From Chloroflexota bacterium (lineage in GTDB: Bacteria > Chloroflexota > Chloroflexia > Chloroheliales > Chloroheliaceae): DNA of 34,453 bases. The DNA lies in assembly GCA_902812345.1 (NCBI GenBank), contig CADDZM010000021.1:1-34453 (forward strand), written 5' to 3'. Shown piece after piece: positions 23,259 through 32,052 of this stretch (the stretch's first letter is position 1; every line of letters begins with the position of its first letter). The translations under genes and the position numbers were made by a program. Under the pieces are notes generated by a model. It was not told the origin of the DNA and did no database searches. It saw only the letters and a program-made list of their open reading frames with translations.

Positions 23259-25517
23259 TTACTGTTGCGGCGCATTGGTTGGCGTACTGAAGACAAAGTT
23301 GACCGGGACCAGGCCGTCGGTCTTAACCGTGACGGTAGGTCCGGGCTGGTTGTTGACCAGGACGGTAATCCACTTGCCGCCCCGTTCCTGCCAGCTAAAA
23401 TAGTAAGTCCGGCCCGGGTTTAACTTTAGCACGAAACCGCCGTCCGGGGCTGTATCAAAACCTTTTACCTCGCCTTTAGCCGCGATGCCTTCTTTACGGC
23501 CCTGGCAATCCGGGTCGTTATCTGCCGTTGAAGCGGTGCAAAGCTTGTAGTCGGTCGAGAACTGGACCGGGCGACTGCCAAGAGCCTGACCCTGGTTATT
23601 GGTAATCTTGCCGGTCACAGTAATCTGGGCATTCAGTAAATCCCTGGCCGGGCTGTTGTAGTCGGACTTGGGATAGTTGGTCGTGATGCTTATCAGAAGG
23701 GTGCGGGCCTCGGTTAACTTGTCCAGGTTGGTAATGACGGTATCACCCTGGCGGCCTTCACCAATCAGCTTGTTACTCAGGTTAAACATAGCCCTGGGCG
23801 CGACGGTAGCCAGGCTCTGGCCGCTGGCGCTATTTTTGAAAAGCGGGTCGGCGGCCAGGTCGTTATAAATCTTGATAGCGCCTTCCAGGTCATTGCGCGC
23901 CTCGGCATCGGTGCCGCGTTTGAGCAGGATACTTCCCCCGGCATCAAGAGCTTTTGGCCGGGTAGCGGTATCGAAAATGTTATTCGTCAAACCTTCCTTG
24001 TAGATTTCCAGGGCGCGGTCGGGGTTGTTGGACTGCTCGGCCTGCTGGCCCCACTTCAGATAGCTGCTCGAAATAGCGGTCTTGGCCGTGTTAATCTCGT
24101 CCTGGCTGAAATACTGGGTGCCGAGGCCTTCACGGTAAAGGGCAATCGCTTTCGGATAATCAGCCGCCTGGTCGGCGTTCTGGGCCTGGGTCAGGTAAAT
24201 CTTACCGAGGCTGGTCCTGGGCCGGTCGTCGCCAAAAGAATACTTCTGGTTAAAATCGAAAGCCTGTTTGAAGCGGTTCCTGGCGTCATCAAGGTTACCC
24301 CTGGCCTGCAAGTCGTTGCCGTACTCGATATAGCTGTTTAAGAGAGCTTTGGCGATAACGTTGCCCTTGTCTTTAGGGCCGTAGGTTTTAAGAGCCTGCT
24401 CCAGCCTGTTCACGGCAGTGTCATAATTCCCGGCTGTAATAAGCTGGGGCGCCAGTTTGCCGTAGTTATCAATAATTTCAGGCGTTACCGAGTCGACTTT
24501 CTTGGGGTCGTAGCTGGCGTAGCGCGACTCGGCCTTTTCCAGCAAACTTAAAGCCTGGTCGTAGTCGAGGTTAGTGGTGGCCTGGCGGCTCCATTCCAGG
24601 TAATTCTGGGCCATGCGGCTTTCCAATTCGGAGAGCGCCTGGGGCGTGCCGTCGAGGTATTTTAACGAAATCTTCTGGTAGAGCGCGTCCAGGTCTTCAA
24701 ATTTGTTCTGGGTTTTAAGGTCTTCAGACTGGCGGTAAAGAATGTTGCGCGCGCCCGACCTGGCCTGGTTGAGCAGGGCTTCCGACGGCTGGGCGTTGAT
24801 AGCCGAGTCGTATTTGGAAAGCATGTCGTTATCCAGGCTGGCTTTCTGGTCGGCGGTAAAAGTCGAGTAAAGCCGGACATTATTGGTATCAAGTTTATTA
24901 GCCCAGGCCAGGTAAGTTTTGGCGCGGGCGTCGGGAATCTGGACTTCAAAGCGGTTCGGCTTTAGCTCCGGGCTGATAACCTGGGCGTACTCGTCGAGGG
25001 CTTTCTGGTAATTGCCGGAAGCGGTCAACTGGTTGCCGTACAACAGGTAGGCTTCGGGCAACTCCTTGTGGAAGTAAGACGCCTCGTTAGTCAGGCGAAA
25101 TTCGGTGATAGCCCGTTCGTAGTTCTGCTGCAAAAAAGCCTGGGTGCCCTGGCTGGCGTGAGCGGGATTGGAAAAGACCGGCGTAGCTCCGGCCAGAGCA
25201 GCCCCGGCCAGCAGAAGCAGGGCGGCTGAAACCCAGCCCAACCCCAGGAAAGCCTTACCGCGCCGGGCAGCCACGACCAACCCCACCAGGACGGCCAGCC
25301 CGACCGCGCCCCAGCCAAAGTAGCTAAAAGAGCCAAGTACGCCCGCCACGTCATCTGTGGCAATAATCGCCGAGACCGCTACGAAAAACCCGATAACGAG
25401 CAACGCAACCAGGAAGACCGGGGCGTTGGAGGGCCTGCGGCGGGCCGGGCGAATCGTAGAAGATGAAACTTTAGAGTCAGCAGAAGAAGCGCCTTTCGGC
25501 GGTGAAACAGTTGCCAT
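23259..25517 (-). CDS. Membrane-anchored tetratricopeptide-repeat protein with C-terminal beta domain
   Basis: A 752-residue protein. The N-terminus is a Ser/Arg-rich cytoplasmic segment followed by three hydrophobic helices (about 33-52, 65-84 and 91-112). Residues about 120-610 contain many degenerate TPR units, visible as repeated blocks such as YERAITEF, YQKALDEYAQV, YDQALSLLEKAE, YDTAVNRLEQAL, LDDARNRFKQAF, YPKAIALYREGL and PDRALEIYKEGL. Residues about 645-745 look like a carboxypeptidase-regulatory-like beta sandwich (ITVTGKITNNQGQAL...RPVQF...TAPDGGFVLKLNPG). The likely topology puts the repeats and beta domain outside. It probably scaffolds or binds other proteins; no enzyme motif is seen. 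The start has only an AGGGA about 14 bases upstream. Confidence 0.8.
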   Translation of the reverse strand: MATVSPPKGASSADSKVSSSTIRPARRRPSNAPVFLVALLVIGFFVAVSAIIATDDVAGVLGSFSYFGWGAVGLAVLVGLVVAARRGKAFLGLGWVSAALLLLAGAALAGATPVFSNPAHASQGTQAFLQQNYERAITEFRLTNEASYFHKELPEAYLLYGNQLTASGNYQKALDEYAQVISPELKPNRFEVQIPDARAKTYLAWANKLDTNNVRLYSTFTADQKASLDNDMLSKYDSAINAQPSEALLNQARSGARNILYRQSEDLKTQNKFEDLDALYQKISLKYLDGTPQALSELESRMAQNYLEWSRQATTNLDYDQALSLLEKAESRYASYDPKKVDSVTPEIIDNYGKLAPQLITAGNYDTAVNRLEQALKTYGPKDKGNVIAKALLNSYIEYGNDLQARGNLDDARNRFKQAFDFNQKYSFGDDRPRTSLGKIYLTQAQNADQAADYPKAIALYREGLGTQYFSQDEINTAKTAISSSYLKWGQQAEQSNNPDRALEIYKEGLTNNIFDTATRPKALDAGGSILLKRGTDAEARNDLEGAIKIYNDLAADPLFKNSASGQSLATVAPRAMFNLSNKLIGEGRQGDTVITNLDKLTEARTLLISITTNYPKSDYNSPARDLLNAQITVTGKITNNQGQALGSRPVQFSTDYKLCTASTADNDPDCQGRKEGIAAKGEVKGFDTAPDGGFVLKLNPGRTYYFSWQERGGKWITVLVNNQPGPTVTVKTDGLVPVNFVFSTPTNAPQQ

Positions 25518-25631
25518 TAAACCAAAAATCCCTGAAAATTTACTTGTATTACCGTTTAAACCAAAAAAGCGGAAACCCCTTTTGCAAGATGGGTTCGCGC
25601 TATTTTAACAAACCTGGCCCGATAGAACAAC

Positions 25632-26903
25632 TCAGCCTTTAAGAATCAGCCGGGCCGCCTTTTCACCGCTTACCATGGCGGCGTTCTGGCTGCTGGCCTC
25701 GGTAAACTCGGAGGCAAAAAACAGGCCCGGCAGGCCTGAGCAGTTGTCCGGCAGGGTGGGATGGATGCCGGGCGGCTGGGCAAACTGACCGTAGGGAATC
25801 CGGTAGACCGCCAGCGGTTTGTAGCCTGGTAAAGCGGCTTCGGCTTTCGCGTCACCCTTAAAAATGCCTTTCAGGTCGTCCAGCCCTTTCCGGTAGAGCG
25901 TTTCATCGCTTTCGTCCGGCACGCCCAGCACCGTGCAGGAAAGCAGGTGCTGGCCCGCCGGGGCGTGTTGCGGTGAAATATTGGTGACAAGCACCAGGTT
26001 ATTGACGAAGGGGTCGGGGTTGGCGTTTAAAACAATTTTCTTACCCGAGTAAAGCGGGGCCGAGCCGCTATAGTAAAGGTTAATGGTGCTGGTCTGGCCT
26101 TTGGGCATATCGAGTCCGGTCAGGCGGGCTGCTTCGGGCGCGGGCGTTGAAACGACTACCACGTCACCCATGACCGTTTCGCCGCCTTCGAGTTTGGCTC
26201 CCGTGTAGCGACCGCTTTTGTCCTTAACCAACCCGGTAACTTTTGAATTAAGCCGGATGGCGTTACGAGTAAAGAGTTCGGTGGCGATTTGCGCCGGTAT
26301 CCGGCTGATTCCGGCGGCGGGCAGGGTAGTCCTGCCCTGGCTGAGCATTTTAAAATCAAACTTGAAAGCCTTTGCGCTGTTCTTCAGGCTGTTGTCGAGG
26401 TAGACGCCGCCGAAAAAGGGCCGCACGAAATTGTTGATGTATTTTTCGGAAAAGCCTTCCTGCTTGAGATATTCCTCGATGGTAGTGTCCGGCCCGGCGA
26501 TAGTCTCCCCGATACTCTTTCGAATCAGGCTGGCCGCCAGAAGGCCGGTCTTTACTTTATCACGGAGAGTTACGACCGGGGCCAGGGCCGACGAAATGAC
26601 CGAGGCCGGGTCGCGCAACGGGTCGCTCAAAGTATAACGCTGGCCGTCTTTGGAGATAACCGCGCCCGGATCGAAGGTTTGTAAATCGAGCTGGTCAAAG
26701 TCCAACTGGCGTCTGGCGGCGGGATACGCCGTAAAAAGCACCTGGAACCCGCGTTCGAGGGTGAAACCGTTTACCCTGTCGGAGCGCACCCGGCCCCCCA
26801 CCCCATCGCTCGCTTCCAATATCTCGACGGTATGCCCGGCTCTCTGGAGAATCCGGCCGCAAACCAATCCGCCCAATCCAGCCCCCACAATTACAATTTT
26901 CAC
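25632..26903 (-). CDS. FAD-dependent amine oxidase/phytoene desaturase-like oxidoreductase
   Basis: A 423-residue flavoprotein with an N-terminal Rossmann dinucleotide motif MKIVIVGAGLGG (Gly7, 9, 11, 12), an acidic ribose-binding Glu30 in VEILEAS and the GGRVRSDRVNGFTLERGFQVL motif of the protoporphyrinogen oxidase/phytoene desaturase superfamily. The C-terminal FAD-contact region reads LPGLFFASEFTEASSQNAAMVSGEKAA. The substrate cannot be fixed; similar proteins are often annotated only as NAD(P)/FAD-dependent oxidoreductases. The start is a GTG with AGGA ten bases upstream. No carotenoid or haem genes are adjacent. It lies 50 bp downstream of a decayed reading frame on the same strand. Confidence 0.86.
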   Translation of the reverse strand: MKIVIVGAGLGGLVCGRILQRAGHTVEILEASDGVGGRVRSDRVNGFTLERGFQVLFTAYPAARRQLDFDQLDLQTFDPGAVISKDGQRYTLSDPLRDPASVISSALAPVVTLRDKVKTGLLAASLIRKSIGETIAGPDTTIEEYLKQEGFSEKYINNFVRPFFGGVYLDNSLKNSAKAFKFDFKMLSQGRTTLPAAGISRIPAQIATELFTRNAIRLNSKVTGLVKDKSGRYTGAKLEGGETVMGDVVVVSTPAPEAARLTGLDMPKGQTSTINLYYSGSAPLYSGKKIVLNANPDPFVNNLVLVTNISPQHAPAGQHLLSCTVLGVPDESDETLYRKGLDDLKGIFKGDAKAEAALPGYKPLAVYRIPYGQFAQPPGIHPTLPDNCSGLPGLFFASEFTEASSQNAAMVSGEKAARLILKG

Positions 26904-26953
26904 GTTTTTCTTGTCCTGTTTTAAGTTAGATTGGCCGCACAGCGCCCTGGCTA

Positions 26954-27166
26954 TTAGCCGGACTCCTCGGTATCTTCTGTTATATCCCAGGTGATAGGTT
27001 CTTTGATGATAACCCCCGGTGGGGCAGGATGCTCAGCCTGCAGGGCTTGAAGAAGTCTTCAGTACATTTGTTGCATTTTGTCGTAAAGCGGGTCCAGAAT
27101 TTCGTGCCCTATATAGTCAATGTACCCGTCCAACAGGTCGGCTTCCCAGTGCTTTTTAGAGATTTG
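26954..27166 (-). pseudogene. Decayed or recoded reading frame with in-frame TGA
   Basis: On the minus strand, one frame reads a plausible protein in two parts: KKHWEADLLDGYIDYIGHE then ILDPLYDKMQQMY, a TGA stop (27059-27061), then RLLQALQAEHPAPPGVII and KEPITWDITEDTEESG before a TAA (26954-26956). Both parts are in the same frame, have coding-like codon use and are charged and soluble. There is no ATG/GTG start in the first part, only a TTG, and a TAG (27167-27169) precedes it. This is most simply a gene fragment with one or two nonsense mutations. I do not recognise the family. It lies between the pRiA4b ORF-3-like gene and the FAD enzyme. Confidence 0.5.
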
Positions 27167-27204
27167 CTAATTAGCCAAAGTCACCCCTTTCTACCAGAAC
27201 AATA

Positions 27205-27906
27205 TCAAGCGCCGTACCCGCACACCCCCACCCTGGGAGAATTTACCACCGGCAAGAACATTTCTTCATCACATTCGTGTTCTTCGGCGCATTTATCGCA
27301 CAACCAGCCGCCATCCTCGTAAAGACATTCGGTACAAACCTGGGTGGCTAATTCTCCGCAATTATCACATTTTATGTCGGGTTCGTCATTCTGGGCCAGG
27401 ATACGGATAGATTCACCTTCAACCTTAACCAGTTTTCCTTTACGTTCGGCAACCACTTTTAATTTTAGTTCGGTAGTGGACCCAAAATCATATTCATGGA
27501 TAAATTGATCGCCTACGCTCAAGATTTTACCAAGCTGAACTTCATCCATGCTCTTGTCATCCATACCCCAGTCTTTATCTACCACACTGACGTAACTATC
27601 TGCGCCAATTGTAAAGGCGCTTAGATGCCAGCAGCACTCAAGCCATTCGCCTCGTAAAAAGAGATCCAGGTCGGCCAGGGTGGTCGTAACCGGCATTTCG
27701 AGGTGCATCCAGTACATCGGGGCGTAGCGCCCTTCCACCAGCACATGGAATAATTTAATGTCCGGGGTCTTAGAATTATCGGACGCTCTGTTAGCGACTT
27801 CTTCCGCAGCGCGGACCGGGCAGGTGGCTAAATGTTTGCTCATTCCACCCTTGCTAAATTCCTTTTTACAAAAACTACATTCACCTTTTGTACTTAACTT
27901 TGCCAT
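27205..27906 (-). CDS. Plasmid pRiA4b ORF-3-like (IS1096 passenger TnpR-like) zinc-finger protein
   Basis: A 233-residue protein with three parts: an N-terminal zinc finger (C10-x2-C13, H25, C29), a central pRiA4b ORF-3 domain (about 50-170: IKLFHVLVEGRYAPMYWMHLE, DLFLRGEWLECCWHLSAF and GDQFIHEYDFGSTTELKL) and a C-terminal Cys-rich B-box-like finger (Cys at 180, 183, 191, 194, 203, 206 and 212, His210) ending LPVVNSPRVGVCGYGA. The family occurs on plasmids and next to mobile elements, and its function is not established. A full AAAGGAGGT lies 11 bases before the ATG. The leader repeats the first 14 bases of the gene 61 bp upstream. No transposase is adjacent. Confidence 0.8.
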   Translation of the reverse strand: MAKLSTKGECSFCKKEFSKGGMSKHLATCPVRAAEEVANRASDNSKTPDIKLFHVLVEGRYAPMYWMHLEMPVTTTLADLDLFLRGEWLECCWHLSAFTIGADSYVSVVDKDWGMDDKSMDEVQLGKILSVGDQFIHEYDFGSTTELKLKVVAERKGKLVKVEGESIRILAQNDEPDIKCDNCGELATQVCTECLYEDGGWLCDKCAEEHECDEEMFLPVVNSPRVGVCGYGA

Positions 27907-27967
27907 TTTTAATGCTACCTCCTTTGAAAAAATACTTTTAACCCTGTTAGTGGCTTAACTTTGCCAT
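27893..27967 (-). repeat. 14-bp duplication of the gene start in its own leader (decoy MAKLSH mini-ORF)
   Basis: The minus-strand sequence ATGGCAAAGTTAAG occurs at the true start (27906-27893) and again at 27967-27954. The upstream copy reads M-A-K-L-S-H-stop, a six-codon frame with the same first five residues as the gene. No good ribosome binding site precedes the upstream copy. Confidence 0.55.
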
Positions 27968-28027
27968 ACTTATAAAATTCTCACTGGAAATTATACCGTG
28001 TAAGTCAACCTTTCAAAGGTTTAGGGC

Positions 28028-28067
28028 AAATAAAAAGGCCGCCTCCTGAGAAGCGGCCTTTTTATTT
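28028..28067 (-). terminator. Strong rho-independent terminator of the sugar cluster
   Basis: A 15-bp perfect stem (AAATAAAAAGGCCGC at 28028-28042 with GCGGCCTTTTTATTT at 28053-28067) around a 10-base loop, with a T-rich run on the minus strand. It begins eight bases after the last gene of the minus-strand cluster (stop at 28075). Confidence 0.93.
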
Positions 28068-28074
28068 CTAATCG

Positions 28075-29181
28075 TTAATCCAGGATACCGGCAGGGAGGC
28101 CGAGCGGCAGCGGGGCCGGGCGGTCCACCTGGCTGCTCAAATGGATGTGCTTTTCCTCTCTCGAAGATTCGAGGATAGACTGCATGGTATCCAGGACGTG
28201 ATAGGCCAGGTCGCCGCTGGCCCGGTGCTTACGGCCCGACAGCATAGCATAGGCCATATCCGCTACGCCCAGGCCGCGACTGTTAGCCGGGTAGTTGTGG
28301 CTAAAAGGAATCTCGCTCCAACCTTCAGCCCCGGCCCGGCGCACCTTGACCGGACCGCCAAAGGTATTCGGGTCCGGCACCGAGAGAGTGCCTTCAGTGC
28401 CGTAGATTTCAATCGGGGGCAGGCCGTGATACCAGGCATCGAAACTGGTAATCAGGGTCGCTACGATGCCGCCTTCAAAGTCCAGCACTCCGGCGACGTG
28501 CGACGGAGTATTAACCTTGATTTTTGTGCCGGATTTAGGCTGGCTGGTAATGGTCCGTTCGGTCCTGACCGCCTGGGCCGAACCGGTCACCCGGCTGATA
28601 GGACCGAGCAGGCTGACCAGCGCGGTCAGATAGTACGGCCCCATATCGAATAAAGGCCCGGCGCCTGGCTGGAAGAAAAATTCCGGGTCCGGGTGCCACT
28701 TTTCAGGCCCGGCGCCCAGCATAAAGGCGCTGGCGGCCAGGGGCTGTCCAATCCAGCCGTCATCAATCAGCTTGCGGCAGGTCTGCAACCCGGCCCCCAG
28801 GAAGGTATCAGGCGCGCAGCCAACCCGCAGCCCTTTGTCCTCGGCTAATTTTAAAAGTTTGGCGGCGTCTTCCCGGTGGGTCGCCAGCGGTTTTTCGCTG
28901 TAGACCGATTTCCCGGCTTCCAAAGCGGCCTGGCTTACCTGGGCATGTACCTTCGGGATGGTCAGGTTTATAACAATATCTATGCTGGGGTCGGCCAGCA
29001 GTTCTTCGACGGTGCAGGCTTTCGGTACGCCGTACTGCTCGGCTTTGGCCTGGGCGCGCGGCAAATCAATATCGGCGATGGCGGCGTTCTCCAGAATATC
29101 AAACTTTTTAGGCGCTTCCAGGTAAATCCCGCTGATTACCCCGGCCCCAATTATGCCTATGCGGGCTTTATTAGTTGCCAT
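28075..29181 (-). CDS. Gfo/Idh/MocA family oxidoreductase (third oxidoreductase position of the sugar cluster)
   Basis: A 368-residue NAD(P)-dependent sugar or polyol dehydrogenase. The Rossmann motif is [12 protein letters not shown] (7-18) and the family EKP motif is YSEKPLATH (Glu96-Lys97-Pro98). The barrel-like C-terminal domain includes [18 protein letters not shown], the usual catalytic-helix position, and a Trp/Gly-rich [14 protein letters not shown] segment. The ATG follows AAGGAAGTGAG. It is the last gene before the cluster terminator. A 257-bp gap containing two hairpins separates it from thuA, so it may be a separate transcript or expressed at a different level. Substrate is unknown. 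Confidence 0.88.
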   Translation of the reverse strand: MATNKARIGIIGAGVISGIYLEAPKKFDILENAAIADIDLPRAQAKAEQYGVPKACTVEELLADPSIDIVINLTIPKVHAQVSQAALEAGKSVYSEKPLATHREDAAKLLKLAEDKGLRVGCAPDTFLGAGLQTCRKLIDDGWIGQPLAASAFMLGAGPEKWHPDPEFFFQPGAGPLFDMGPYYLTALVSLLGPISRVTGSAQAVRTERTITSQPKSGTKIKVNTPSHVAGVLDFEGGIVATLITSFDAWYHGLPPIEIYGTEGTLSVPDPNTFGGPVKVRRAGAEGWSEIPFSHNYPANSRGLGVADMAYAMLSGRKHRASGDLAYHVLDTMQSILESSREEKHIHLSSQVDRPAPLPLGLPAGILD

Positions 29182-29250
29182 TATAAATTGCTCACTTCCT
29201 TATTTTCTCTGAAACCTTCACATTCCTTAAAGGAATTCCCCCACCCCTGG

Positions 29251-29269
29251 CCCCGCCCCTGGGGCGGGG
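29251..29269. repeat. GC hairpin CCCCGCCCC-T-GGGGCGGGG
   Basis: A perfect 9+9 bp inverted repeat with a 1-base centre inside a C-rich tract (from 29228) that contrasts with the flanking A/T-rich DNA. It resembles the C-rich intergenic hairpins dispersed in many genomes. It lies eight bases before the 23-bp inverted repeat. Confidence 0.6.
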
Positions 29270-29276
29270 AACCGGT

Positions 29277-29326
29277 TGTTTGAGAGTAAACTTTTGCACC
29301 AGAGTGCAAAAGTTTACTCTCAAACA
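29277..29326. repeat. Perfect 23-bp inverted repeat with 4-base loop
   Basis: Arms 29277-29299 (begins TGTTTGAGAG, ends TTTTGCAC) and 29304-29326 (begins GTGCAAAA, ends CTCTCAAACA) are exact reverse complements; the loop is CAGA. No T run follows on either strand, so it is not an ordinary terminator. Two short frames overlapping it are artefacts of the palindrome. Confidence 0.85.
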
Positions 29327-29438
29327 GATTACTACCCGTGTAGCCGTGGATATGGGCAAAATCCCTCGTCAACTCGGTTAAGAAAGGCTCTATTTCTCAA
29401 TTTATCCTTTAAGCTTATCCAATCCCCCAAAACCGGGT

Positions 29439-30083
29439 TTAACGGCTGGCCCAGAGCATTCCCCGGCGCATAATCTCGCGAGCTTCCGGCACTTCGAAAT
29501 CCCGGACCACGTGGCCGAGTGACGAATAAAAGACCCGGCCCTGGCCCCATTTACGTTTCCAGACCACCGGCATCACGGTGCCTTCGACCCAGTAGGCGTG
29601 TTCGCCGTTAAAAGTGGTGGTTGCCAGGACATCGTTGGAAGGGTCGACGTGCATGTAGTATTGCTCCGAGTGCATGTTGAAATCCGAAAGCCCTTCCATT
29701 ACGGGGTCTTCGGGCCGGATGATGTTGACCCGGTAATCAATGATGTTGCCGGGGTGCGCCACCCACTGGCCGCCGACCATAAACTGGTACTCGGTGTTGT
29801 TTCGGAACGAGTCGCCCATGCAGCCGTGCCAGCCCGCGATGCCAACGCCATTTTTAACCGCCGCGAGCAAGCCTTTTTCCTGCTCGTTGGTAATCTTGCC
29901 CTGGGTCCAGATTGGCACAATCAGGTCGTACTCGCTCATTTTGCCGGCATCCGCGTAGACATCAAGCTTGTCGAAAATGTCCACCGAATAGCCGGCGTCT
30001 TCCAGCAGGGGGGCGAAAAGTTCCGACCCCTTTTTAGGTTCATGACCTTCCCAGCCACCCCACACCATTAAAGCCTTTTTCAT
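29439..30083 (-). CDS. ThuA-like protein (trehalose utilisation family, class I GATase-like fold)
   Basis: A 214-residue cytoplasmic protein of the ThuA family, a class I glutamine amidotransferase-like fold found in sugar catabolic operons. Start at the ATG 30083 ([16 protein letters not shown]), supported by TAGGAGAA nine bases upstream; the frame extends to 30185 but would overlap the upstream gene. Motifs: [10 protein letters not shown] (84-93), [23 protein letters not shown] (136-148) and [13 protein letters not shown]. The usual GATase Cys nucleophile is not obvious, as is common in ThuA proteins. It lies 16 bp downstream of a Gfo/Idh/MocA gene, the same partnership as thuA-thuB, where the pair acts on 3-keto disaccharides. 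Confidence 0.87.
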   Translation of the reverse strand: MKKALMVWGGWEGHEPKKGSELFAPLLEDAGYSVDIFDKLDVYADAGKMSEYDLIVPIWTQGKITNEQEKGLLAAVKNGVGIAGWHGCMGDSFRNNTEYQFMVGGQWVAHPGNIIDYRVNIIRPEDPVMEGLSDFNMHSEQYYMHVDPSNDVLATTTFNGEHAYWVEGTVMPVVWKRKWGQGRVFYSSLGHVVRDFEVPEAREIMRRGMLWASR

Positions 30084-30099
30084 CAAAAATTCTCCTATC

Positions 30100-31251
30100 T
30101 CAGGACGCGAAGTCCACCCAGACACTACCTTTTTGCGAACTCTCGACCACTTTTGTAATAAATTGCAGACCGCGCAGCCCGTCATAAACGGTCGGGTAGC
30201 CGCCCTGCAACGGCTGGCCCGCCTTCGCCCGGCGAATGTCGGCGATGGCCAGTTTATAGATGTTGGCGAACGCTTCCAGGAAACCTTCAGGATGCCCGGC
30301 TGGAATCCGGGCCATTACGTTGGATTCTTCGCTCATATAGGGCTGGTTGGTCCGCAAAATCTGGATGGGCTGGCCCGGTGTCTTTAAAATCAAATTGTTT
30401 GGCTCCATCTGCCGCCACTCCAGGCCGGCTTTGGTGCCGTAAATCCGAATAGAGAGGCGGTTTTCTTCCCCGGCGGCGATTTGCGAACAGGTCAGGATAC
30501 CTTTCGCGCCATTTTCCATCCGCAAGAGAATGTTCGCGTCGTCGTCCAGGGCGCGGCCCGGTACGAACGCGGTCAGGTCGGCGCAAAGCGACCCTATTTT
30601 CAGGCCCGTAATGTATTCCAGCAAATTCTCGCCGTGGGTACCGATGTCGCCGATACTGCCGCCCAGACCGGACCGGGCCGGGTCGGTCCGCCACTCGGCC
30701 TGTTTGTTGCCCGCCTGCTCCTGCGGGGTCATCAGCCAGTCCTGGATATATTCGACCAGCACCTTGCGGATTTCACCAAGCGCGCCCGACTGGACCATGT
30801 GGCGGGCCTGCCGGACAGTCGGGTAACCGGTGTAGTTGTGGGTCAGGGCAAAAACCAGCTTGCGTTCCTCGACCAGTTTGACTAACTGCTGGGCTTCTGC
30901 CAGATTAAAGGTCATAGGCTTGTCGCAAACGACCGGGATATTCTTTTCCAGGAAAGCTTTAACCACCGGGAAATGCATATGGTTGGGCGTTGCCACAATC
31001 GCGAAATCAATGCCGTCCGGGCGGGCGGCTTCCGCCTCGGCCATCTCCTGGTAGCTGCCGTAAGAGCGTTCCAGAAACCAGGCCTCGGCGGAAGCCCTGG
31101 CGCGGTCAGGGTCGGAAGAAAGCGCCCCGGCTACCAGCAAAGCCTGGCCGTCCAGTTCGGAAGCAATCCGGTGGACCTTACCGATAAAAGCCCCGGCCCC
31201 ACCACCGACCATCCCGGCCCGCAATCTTCTCGAAAACGGTTCCTGCGTCAT
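30100..31251 (-). CDS. Gfo/Idh/MocA family oxidoreductase (ThuB-like position)
   Basis: A 383-residue NAD(P)-dependent dehydrogenase. The Rossmann segment is [14 protein letters not shown] (11-24) and the catalytic-lysine motif is [10 protein letters not shown] (Asp110-Lys111-Pro112). The substrate-binding half carries [20 protein letters not shown], with the His-containing GTHG typical of myo-inositol or sugar dehydrogenases. The ATG follows GACGAGGT by five bases. It sits between a TIM-barrel isomerase gene (32 bp upstream) and thuA (16 bp downstream), so it probably oxidises the substrate or a derivative handled by those products. It shares only the general fold motifs with the other oxidoreductase in the cluster. 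Confidence 0.9.
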   Translation of the reverse strand: MTQEPFSRRLRAGMVGGGAGAFIGKVHRIASELDGQALLVAGALSSDPDRARASAEAWFLERSYGSYQEMAEAEAARPDGIDFAIVATPNHMHFPVVKAFLEKNIPVVCDKPMTFNLAEAQQLVKLVEERKLVFALTHNYTGYPTVRQARHMVQSGALGEIRKVLVEYIQDWLMTPQEQAGNKQAEWRTDPARSGLGGSIGDIGTHGENLLEYITGLKIGSLCADLTAFVPGRALDDDANILLRMENGAKGILTCSQIAAGEENRLSIRIYGTKAGLEWRQMEPNNLILKTPGQPIQILRTNQPYMSEESNVMARIPAGHPEGFLEAFANIYKLAIADIRRAKAGQPLQGGYPTVYDGLRGLQFITKVVESSQKGSVWVDFAS

Positions 31252-31283
31252 AAGACCTCGTCTTCTTTGACTAAATTTTTAAC

Positions 31284-32030
31284 CTAAAGCTTTTGCAACT
31301 CTTTGAAGCTGTCCGTAATGTCGTCAAAAACGACACGCGGGCGGTCCATTTCCACGACATAATAAGCGGTGTCAGTGGCGCGGGCCTGCTCCATGATTTT
31401 CTCCCAGGGCAAAATACCCTGGCCGACCGGCAAATCCACCCGGTCCCCGGTCCCTTCCATATCTTTCATATGAAGTAAGGGGAAGCGGCCCGGGTATTGT
31501 TTCAAAAGTTCCAGCGCGTCCGCGCCACCAGCCGTGGCCCAGTAGAGGTCAAGCTCAAGTTTCACTAAATTCGGGTCGGTCTGATTGATAATAACTTCCC
31601 AGAGAGAAGTGCCGTCCACCGGGGCGAACTCAAAGGCGTGGTTGTGATAGCCGAACTGCAAATTTTCGGCTTTGGCCTGTTCGCCTAGCCGGTTCAGGGT
31701 CTCGGCGATTTGTTCGAGTTGTTCGCGGGTCTGGCGGCGGTCCTCGGTGAGAAAAGGCACGATGGCATATTCGCAGCCGAGGGCGTGCATGTCGGCAAAA
31801 GCCTGGTCCGGGTTGCTCTCGAAAAGGGCAAACTGGACGTGGGCGCTGGCAGCCTTCAGGCCGTAATTATCCAGCCTGGAGCGGAGGTCGGCGGCGGTCA
31901 GACCGTAAAACCCGGCCAGTTCAACATTGCGGTAGCCAATCTCGGCTATCTTCTGCAAAGTCCCGTCAAGGTCTTGCCCGGCCCTTTCGCGGACAGTGTA
32001 AAGCTGCAAAGAAATTTTGTCAGTATCCAT
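31284..32030 (-). CDS. Sugar phosphate isomerase/epimerase-like TIM barrel (AP_endonuc_2 family)
   Basis: A 248-residue xylose-isomerase-like TIM barrel. Start at the ATG 32030 (MDTDKISLQLYTVRE), preceded by AAAAGGATA; a longer frame to 32123 would overlap the upstream gene. Probable metal ligands are Glu134 (YHNHAFEF), Asp161 (KLELDLYW), His187 (LLHMKDM) and Glu227 (VVEMDRPR). Members of this family isomerise, epimerise, dehydrate or act as lyases on sugars and inositols. Together with Gfo/Idh/MocA and ThuA neighbours, a role on a keto-sugar intermediate is plausible. The gap to the upstream isomerase gene is 22 bp. Confidence 0.86.
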   Translation of the reverse strand: MDTDKISLQLYTVRERAGQDLDGTLQKIAEIGYRNVELAGFYGLTAADLRSRLDNYGLKAASAHVQFALFESNPDQAFADMHALGCEYAIVPFLTEDRRQTREQLEQIAETLNRLGEQAKAENLQFGYHNHAFEFAPVDGTSLWEVIINQTDPNLVKLELDLYWATAGGADALELLKQYPGRFPLLHMKDMEGTGDRVDLPVGQGILPWEKIMEQARATDTAYYVVEMDRPRVVFDDITDSFKELQKL

Positions 32031-32052
32031 TAAATAAAATATCCTTTTGGCA

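Noticed and set aside
27059-27061. Selenocysteine reading of the in-frame TGA
   Set aside because: No selenoprotein family resemblance, no Cys-aligned context and no obvious SECIS hairpin were seen, and the frame also lacks a start. Nonsense mutation is simpler.
27029-27322. 97-residue plus-strand frame
   Set aside because: It lies opposite the decayed frame and the 3' end of the pRiA4b ORF-3-like gene, and its low-complexity Ser/His/Pro tail is not protein-like.
29181-29473. Two short frames of 63 and 65 residues across the 23-bp inverted repeat
   Set aside because: They read similar peptides only because the palindrome gives the same sequence on both strands. They have no ribosome binding site or independent support.
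30084-30185. Longer ThuA start overlapping the upstream oxidoreductase
   Set aside because: The ATG at 30083 has a good ribosome binding site and matches the family N-terminus.
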